A DNA stretch of 64,000 nucleotides from Acinetobacter oleivorans DR1 (GTDB lineage: Bacteria; Pseudomonadota; Gammaproteobacteria; Pseudomonadales; Moraxellaceae): contig NC_014259.1 of NCBI RefSeq assembly GCF_000196795.1, positions 806,001 to 870,000 of the forward strand, given 5' to 3'. Each line of letters begins with the position of its first letter. Within the stretch, counting starts at the first letter, position 1. Below the pieces are notes generated by a model that was not told the DNA's origin, ran no database searches, and saw only the letters and a list, made by a program, of their open reading frames with translations. The position numbers and the translations under genes are program-made. This document shows, in pieces, positions 1 to 7,900 of this stretch.

Positions 1-18
1 CCCAGAAGAAGGGTATTC

Positions 19-1521
19 ATGGGTAATTTTTTTCTACTACAAGCATTCACAGTGGTTTTTGCGCTATCAATCGCAACCACGATCTTTAATAAGCGCATTT
101 TAGGCTTTCCTCAGGCTATTGGTGTGCCGCTGGTCTCAGCAATTTTTGTCTTTATTTTGCAATGGGGCGCAAGCCTGCTAAACGGTAACCAGTTTATTAC
201 CATTAATATTCATAATATTGAAGAAGCCGTGCGCCATATCGATTTTTATGATTTTTTAATTAATGGTGTCATCTGTTTTATTTTAACTTCTTCAGCACTT
301 AAATTTAAAATTTCTGATTTAAAAAGTTACTGGAAGCAAATTAGTATCTTGGCCACCATTGCATTAGTCATTTGCGCCGTTTTATTTGGTGGATTGCTCT
401 ACGGATTCCAACTTCTGGTTGGATATCATGTGCCAATTCTGGTGCTTTTACTTTTAGGTGCAGCTTTAGGGGCAACAGATCCTATTGGTATTAAAGGTGT
501 ACTTAGTTCGATCCGTGCACCGCATCATTTGATCGTTAAGCTGGAAGGTGAGTCACTATTTAATGATGCAATGTGTATTGCATTATTTATGACCTTACTC
601 AATGTTTTACAGGGTGAACATTTCTCGTTGATGGCGACACTAGAAGCTCTACTCTATGAAATTGTTGTTGCGGTCGGGATTGGTTGGGCATTTGGGGTAG
701 GGGTGTTGCGTCTATTACGTGGTAAACACGAAATGGAGTCCCTGATTTTGACAACAGCTTTGCTTGCGAGTGGAGCATATTTAGTGGCTTTGTTTGCCCA
801 TGCATCAGCACCGATTGCCTGTGTAATAGGTGGTTTAATTGTTGGAAACAAATGGAAAGAAATACGAGAAGAGCAAGAGATTCAAGAAGTTAATCATTTT
901 TGGCATACCGTAGAAGGAATCATCAACTCATTCTTGTTTACTTTAATTGGTCTAGAGTTATTTATTCTTGATTTAAACTTTAGCCTAATTTTAGGCGGTA
1001 TTGTTGCGTTCTTTATTCTACATATCTCTCGTTTTGCAGCCAACTTCATGGCTTTTGCCTTTTTCCCGAATATGCGGAAAATGAAAAGTTATAATGGTAG
1101 TTTAACCATTTTATCTTGGGGTGGGGTACGAGGGGGGATTTCACTTGCATTGATTTTGGCGGTTGCCAATATTCCTGCATTAAGTCCTTATAGCAGTATT
1201 CTGATTGGCTATACTTTTATTAGTGTGTTGTTATCAGGCATTGTATGTGGTCTAGGCCTTCCAGCTGTGATGAATGCTTTCTATTACAATCCGAATGAAG
1301 AAACCGAAGGTTTAAAAGGTCTCTATCAACGACTGTGTCATAAGATGAATCGAAGAGGCTTTCAATATATTGTTGGAGAGGATGCACTGGGTAGAGAAAC
1401 AATTACCGTTTTTAATCCTGATATTCTGGTTGACCAAAAAACAGAAGATGGAATTGCAACAATGCATGACCCGAATAAGTTACAAGAAGTAAAACGTTTT
1501 GAGAGCCCGGATAATTTCTAA
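19..1521 (+). CDS. Na+/H+ antiporter, CPA1 (NhaP-type) family
   Basis: Inner-membrane cation/proton antiporter of 500 residues, expected to expel Na+ (or K+/Li+) in exchange for H+. The first 430 or so residues are almost entirely hydrophobic segments, fitting 11-13 transmembrane helices. Two CPA1 hallmarks are visible: GATDP near residue 150 followed by the ESLFND motif near residue 178, which holds the conserved acidic residue of the transport site, and WGGVRGGISLAL near residue 372. The last 70 residues form a hydrophilic cytosolic tail. The start has a GAAGGG Shine-Dalgarno-like stretch just upstream. It is followed by its own hairpin terminator and lies alone upstream of the bap-type gene. 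Family assignment is firm; ion preference cannot be read from sequence. Confidence 0.9.
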   Translation: MGNFFLLQAFTVVFALSIATTIFNKRILGFPQAIGVPLVSAIFVFILQWGASLLNGNQFITINIHNIEEAVRHIDFYDFLINGVICFILTSSALKFKISDLKSYWKQISILATIALVICAVLFGGLLYGFQLLVGYHVPILVLLLLGAALGATDPIGIKGVLSSIRAPHHLIVKLEGESLFNDAMCIALFMTLLNVLQGEHFSLMATLEALLYEIVVAVGIGWAFGVGVLRLLRGKHEMESLILTTALLASGAYLVALFAHASAPIACVIGGLIVGNKWKEIREEQEIQEVNHFWHTVEGIINSFLFTLIGLELFILDLNFSLILGGIVAFFILHISRFAANFMAFAFFPNMRKMKSYNGSLTILSWGGVRGGISLALILAVANIPALSPYSSILIGYTFISVLLSGIVCGLGLPAVMNAFYYNPNEETEGLKGLYQRLCHKMNRRGFQYIVGEDALGRETITVFNPDILVDQKTEDGIATMHDPNKLQEVKRFESPDNF

Positions 1522-1561
1522 ATATTTGCAGTTTTAAATTTTATATAAGATTTACAAATTA

Positions 1562-1604
1562 GGTTTTAGTGTAATAGTGAAATATTACCTAAAGCCTTTT
1601 TTTT
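1562..1604 (+). terminator. Rho-independent terminator after the antiporter gene
   Basis: Imperfect hairpin (arms around GGTTTTAGTGTAATA and TATTACCTAAAGCC) followed by a run of eight T, 40 bases after the antiporter stop codon. Confidence 0.7.
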
Positions 1605-1875
1605 CTATATATATCATTAATAATATATTTTATTTTATTAAGATATTAATAATTGTTATATGAATATTTTAATTAAATGACATTTCAACAAATGGTAAAT
1701 ATAAAAAAAGAAATTTGTTTTATATATAAAACATTTAAAGAAATTTTCTCTTAAATTAACACAAGATAAACTCAAAGAAGACTTATATATAATTTCTATT
1801 AATTAAAATTTTTTCTTTAGGTACTTTAGTATTTGTTTTTTTTATTTTAAAGTGGTTAATGTAAAAATGATCACA

Positions 1876-1925
1876 TTACTTAATGTTTTTAAGTTGTAGG
1901 TCAAAAACTTTAAAACATTAAGTAA
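1876..1925. promoter_or_regulatory. Inverted repeat upstream of the bap-type gene
   Basis: Arms TTACTTAATGTTTT and AAAACATTAAGTAA are perfect reverse complements over 14 bases, with a central spacer of about 22 bases that adds a few further pairs. The right arm ends about 52 bases before the adhesin ATG. It could be a regulator-binding site or a hairpin in the mRNA leader. There is no T-run after it, so it is not a terminator. Confidence 0.5.
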
Positions 1926-1977
1926 AAAGAATTATACAAAAAATCATTTAAATCAATAATATAAAAGGAATACAGAT

Positions 1978-4900
1978 ATGCCTGAAATACAAATTATTGC
2001 CAAGGATAGTCACGACACCTTGTCAACCATCAAGGGAACTTCCGCATCGCTTACAGAAGCATCGGTTGTATTGGTAAAAGTGGCTGCCAGTGATGTATTG
2101 GTAGTGAATAGGGAGGGAACCAATGCAGTCATTCGCCTTAAAAATGGCGAGACAATTGTTATTGAAGGCTTTTTTAGTGGAACAGCTGAGCCTAAAGATA
2201 ACAGCCTTGTTTTTCAAGACGAAAATGGACAGTTAATCTGGGCAAAATTCAAAGATGCTGAAAATGATGCAGACGCGGACGCTGATGCGGATGCGGATGC
2301 CGACAGTGATGTTGAGCCACAAGCACTCGTAGCTGAAGATTTACCAGCTGCTTTACCAGCAGAGGCACCACAAGAGTTGGTGTCTGATGTTATTTATCAG
2401 CCTATTTCTTCAATTGAACCATTGCTTTATCACGATGGTGGTATAAACCCATGGCTGTGGGCTATCCCATTAGTTGCGGGTGGTATTATCGCAGCAGCAT
2501 CGAATCATGATAGTAATAATGACTCTTCAACACCTACCGATACTACTCCACCAAATACAGATGGAGTAAATTTCTCTGTTAATTCAGTTACATCAGATAA
2601 TGTACTTAATGCCTCAGAGGCAGCAGGTAATGTCACGATTACTGGTATTTTGAAAAACATTCCAGCAGATGCAGCAAATACTGTTGTGACTGTTGTAATC
2701 AATGGTCAAGAGTACACTGCAATTGTAGACAAGGTTGCAGGTACTTGGAGTGTAAGCGTACCGGGTAGTGGTTTAAAAGCAGATCCAGATCAAACTATTG
2801 ATGCTACTGTAACGTTTACAGATGCAGCAGGTAATAGTAGCACTGTTAAAGATACGCAAACTTATACAGTAGATACCACAGCACCAAATGCGCCAGTGAT
2901 TGACCCAGTTAATGGGACAGACCCAATTACAGGTACGGCAGAACCTGGTTCAACAGTAACAGTGACTTATCCGGACGGAAGTACGAAAACTGTTGTAGCA
3001 GGACCAGATGGTACATGGTCAGTAGATAATCCTGGTGATCTTAAAGATGGAGATACGGTAACAGCCGTAGCAACAGATCCTGCTGGCAATACTTCCGGAC
3101 CAGGGACTGCTATTGTGGATGCCGTTGGGCCAAATACAGATGGTGTCAACTTTGCAGTCGATTCAGTAACTGCTGATAACGTAATTAATGCCTCAGAGGC
3201 ATCGGGCAATGTCACCATTACAGGTGTCTTGAAAAATGTTCCGGCAGATGCGACGAATACAGTCGTTACTGTTGTTATTAATGGTCAAACATATACTGCA
3301 ACAGTTGATAAAGTTGCAGGCACTTGGAGTGTAAGTGTACCGGGTAGTGGTTTGGTTGCTGATGCAGATAAAACCATTGATGCTAAAGTAACTTTCACTG
3401 ATGCAGCAGGTAATAGCAGCACAGTTAACGATACACAAACTTATACGCTTGATACATCAGCACCGACAGTCGCTCTTGATGATGTGCTCACAAACGACAG
3501 CACACCTGTGTTAACCGGTACAGTGAATGATCCGACCGCTACTGTGGTAGTGACTGTGGATGGTGTGAACTACCCAGCGACCAACAATGGTGACGGCACT
3601 TGGACCCTTGCAGATAATACACTGCCAGTGCTCACAGATGGTCCACACACGATTACCGTGACTGCAACAGATGCAGCAGGTAACAAAGGTACAGATACAG
3701 GTGTGGTCACAGTTGATACTGCAGCACCAAATACAGGATCAGTAAATTTTGCGATTGATTCGGTAACATCTGACAACGTGATTAATGCCTCAGAGGCATC
3801 AGGTAATGTCACCATTACAGGTGTCTTGAAAAATGTTCCGGCAGATGTGACGAATACAGTCGTTACTGTTGTTATTAATGGTCAAACCTATACTGCAACT
3901 GTAGACAGTGCAGCAGGTACATGGACTGTAAGTGTACCAGGTAGTGGTTTAGTTGCTGATGCAGATAAAACCATTGATGCCAAAGTAACCTTCACTGATG
4001 CAGCAGGTAATAGCAGCACAGTTAACGATACACAAACTTATACAGTAGATACCACTGCACCAAATGCACCGGTCCTTGATCCAATCAATGCCACTGATCC
4101 AGTGACAGGTACAGCAGAACCGGGTTCAACCGTGACTGTAAGCTTCCCTGACGGTACGACAGCAACTGTGGTTGCCGGTACAGACGGCACATGGTCAGTA
4201 CCAAACCCAGGTGATCTTAAAGATGGAGACACGGTAACAGCAGTCGCAACCGATCCAGCAGGTAACCCATCGTTACCGGGAACAGGTATTGTGGATGCAG
4301 TTGGTCCAAATACAGATGGTGTCAACTTTGCAGTTGATTCAGTAACTGCTGATAACGTGATTAATGTTTCAGAAGCATCAGGCAATGTCACCATTACAGG
4401 TGTCTTGAAAAATGTTCCAGCAGATGCGACGAATACAGTCGTTACTGTTGTTATTAATGGTCAAACCTATACTGCAACTGTAGACAGTGCAGCAGGTACA
4501 TGGACTGTAAGTGTACCAGGTAGTGGTTTAGTTGCTGATGCAGATAAAACCATTGATGCCAAAGTAACCTTCACTGATGCAGCAGGTAATAGCAGCACAG
4601 TTAACGATACACAAACTTATACAGTAGATACCACTGCACCAAATGCACCGGTCCTTGATCCAATCAATGCCACTGATCCAGTGACAGGTACAGCAGAACC
4701 GGGTTCAACCGTGACTGTAAGCTTCCCTGACGGTACGACAGCAACTGTGGTTGCAGGTACAGACGGCAGCTGGTCAGTACCAAACCCAGGTGACTTGACT
4801 GACGGTCAAACGGTGACAGCAACAGCAACTGACCCTGCAGGCAATACTTCATTGCCAGGTTCAGGCGTGGTGTCTGCGGACATTACTGCACCTGTGGTTG

Positions 4901-7900
4901 CACTCGATGATGTGTTGACCAATGACAGCACACCAGCACTCACTGGTACAGTGAACGATCCGACTGCGACTGTGGTGGTGACTGTGGATGGTGTGGACTA
5001 TCCAGCGACCAACAATGGTGACGGCACCTGGACCCTTGCAGACAATACACTGCCAGCATTAACAGATGGTCCGCATACCATTACCGTGACAGCAACTGAC
5101 CCTGCAGGTAATGCAGGAACAGATACAGCTGTGGTGACGATTGATACCACAGCACCAAATGCACCGGTCCTTGATCCAATCAATGCCACTGATCCGGTGA
5201 CAGGTACAGCAGAACCGGGTTCAACCGTGACTGTAAGCTTCCCGGATGGTACGACAGCAACTGTGGTTGCAGGTACAGACGGCAGCTGGTCAGTACCAAA
5301 CCCGGGTGACTTGACTGACGGTCAAACGGTGACAGCAACAGCAACTGACCCTGCAGGCAATACTTCATTGCCAGGTTCAGGCGTGGTGTCTGCGGACATT
5401 ACTGCACCTGTGGTTGCACTCGATGATGTGTTGACCAATGACAGCACACCAGCACTCACTGGTACAGTGAACGATCCGACTGCGACTGTGGTGGTGACTG
5501 TGGATGGTGTGAACTATCCAGCGACCAACAATGGTGACGGCACCTGGACCCTTGCAGACAATACACTGCCAGCATTAACAGATGGTCCGCATACCATTAC
5601 CGTGACAGCAACTGACCCTGCAGGTAATGCAGGAACAGATACAGCTGTGGTGACGATTGATACCACAGCACCAAATGCACCGGTCCTTGATCCAATCAAT
5701 GCCACTGATCCGGTGACAGGTACAGCAGAACCGGGTTCAACCGTGACTGTAAGCTTCCCGGATGGTACGACAGCAACTGTGGTTGCAGGTACAGACGGCA
5801 CATGGTCAGTACCAAACCCGGGTGACTTGACTGACGGTCAAACAGTGACAGCAACAGCAACTGACCCTGCAGGCAATACTTCATTGCCAGGTTCAGGCGT
5901 GGTGTCTGCGGACATTACTGCACCTGTGGTTGCACTCGATGATGTGTTGACCAATGACAGCACACCAGCACTCACTGGTACCGTGAACGATCCGACTGCG
6001 ACTGTGGTGGTGACAGTGGATGGTGTGAACTATCCAGCGACCAACAATGGTGACGGCACCTGGACCCTTGCAGACAATACACTGCCTGCATTAACTGACG
6101 GTCCACACACCATTACCGTGACTGCAACAGATGCAGCAGGCAATGTCGGTACAGATACAGCTGTCGTGACAGTAGATACCACTGCACCAAATGCACCGGT
6201 CCTTGATCCAATCAATGCCACTGATCCGGTGACAGGTACAGCAGAACCGGGTTCAACCGTGACTGTAAGCTTCCCGGATGGTACGACAGCAACTGTGGTT
6301 GCAGGTACAGACGGCACATGGTCAGTACCAAACCCGGGTGACTTGACTGACGGTCAAACGGTGACAGCAACAGCAACTGACCCTGCAGGCAATACTTCAT
6401 TGCCAGGTTCAGGCGTGGTGTCTGCGGACATTACTGCACCTGTGGTTGCACTCGATGATGTGTTGACCAATGACAGCACACCAGCACTCACTGGTACCGT
6501 GAACGATCCGACTGCGACTGTTGTGGTGACTGTGGATGGTGTGAACTATCCAGCGACCAACAATGGTGACGGCACCTGGACCCTTGCAGACAATACGCTG
6601 CCTGCATTAACAGACGGTCCACACACCATTACCGTGACAGCAACTGACCCTGCAGGCAATGTGGGTAGTGATACAGCTGTGGTGACGATTGATACCACTG
6701 CACCAAATGCACCGGTCCTTGATCCAATCAATGCCACTGATCCGGTGACAGGTACAGCAGAACCGGGTTCAACCGTGACGGTAAGCTTCCCGGATGGTAC
6801 GACAGCAACTGTGGTTGCAGGTACAGACGGCAGCTGGTCAGTACCAAACCCGGGTGACTTGACTGACGGTCAAACGGTGACAGCAACAGCAACTGACCCT
6901 GCAGGCAATACTTCATTGCCAGGTTCAGGCGTGGTGTCTGCGGACATTACTGCACCTGTGGTTGCACTCGATGATGTGTTGACCAATGACAGCACACCAG
7001 CACTCACTGGTACCGTGAACGATCCGACTGCGACTGTTGTGGTGACTGTGGATGGTGTGAACTATCCAGCGACCAACAATGGTGACGGCACCTGGACCCT
7101 TGCAGACAATACGCTGCCTGCATTAACAGACGGTCCACACACCATTACCGTGACAGCAACTGACCCTGCAGGTAATGCAGGAACAGATACAGCTGTGGTG
7201 ACGATTGATACCACTGCACCAAATGCACCGGTCCTTGATCCAATCAATGCCACTGATCCGGTGACAGGTACAGCAGAACCGGGTTCAACCGTGACGGTAA
7301 GCTTCCCGGATGGTACGACAGCAACTGTGGTTGCAGGTACAGACGGCACATGGTCAGTACCAAACCCAGGTGACTTGACTGACGGTCAAACGGTGACAGC
7401 AACAGCAACTGACCCTGCAGGCAATACTTCATTGCCAGGTTCAGGCGTGGTGTCTGCGGACATTACTGCACCTGTGGTTGCACTCGATGATGTGTTGACC
7501 AATGACAGCACACCAGCACTCACTGGTACAGTGAACGATCCGACTGCGACTGTTGTGGTGACTGTGGATGGTGTGAACTATCCAGCGACCAACAATGGTG
7601 ACGGCACCTGGACCCTTGCAGACAATACACTGCCAGCATTAACAGATGGCCCGCATACCATTACCGTGACAGCAACTGACCCTGCAGGTAATGCAGGAAC
7701 AGATACAGCTGTGGTGACGATTGATACCACTGCACCAAATGCACCGGTCCTTGATCCAATCAATGCCACTGATCCAGTGACAGGTACAGCAGAACCGGGT
7801 TCAACCGTGACGGTAAGCTTCCCGGATGGTACGACAGCAACTGTGGTTGCCGGTACAGACGGCACATGGTCAGTACCAAACCCGGGTGACTTAACAGATG

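Larger units (their letters stand above)
1522..1977. other. 456-bp AT-rich intergenic region upstream of bap-type gene
   Basis: Very AT-rich stretch without a plausible reading frame. It holds the terminator of the antiporter gene near its left end and an inverted repeat about 50 bases before the adhesin start. The rest is low-complexity A/T tracts. Such DNA is typical of H-NS-silenced or strongly regulated surface-protein genes, but that link is inference. Confidence 0.7.
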
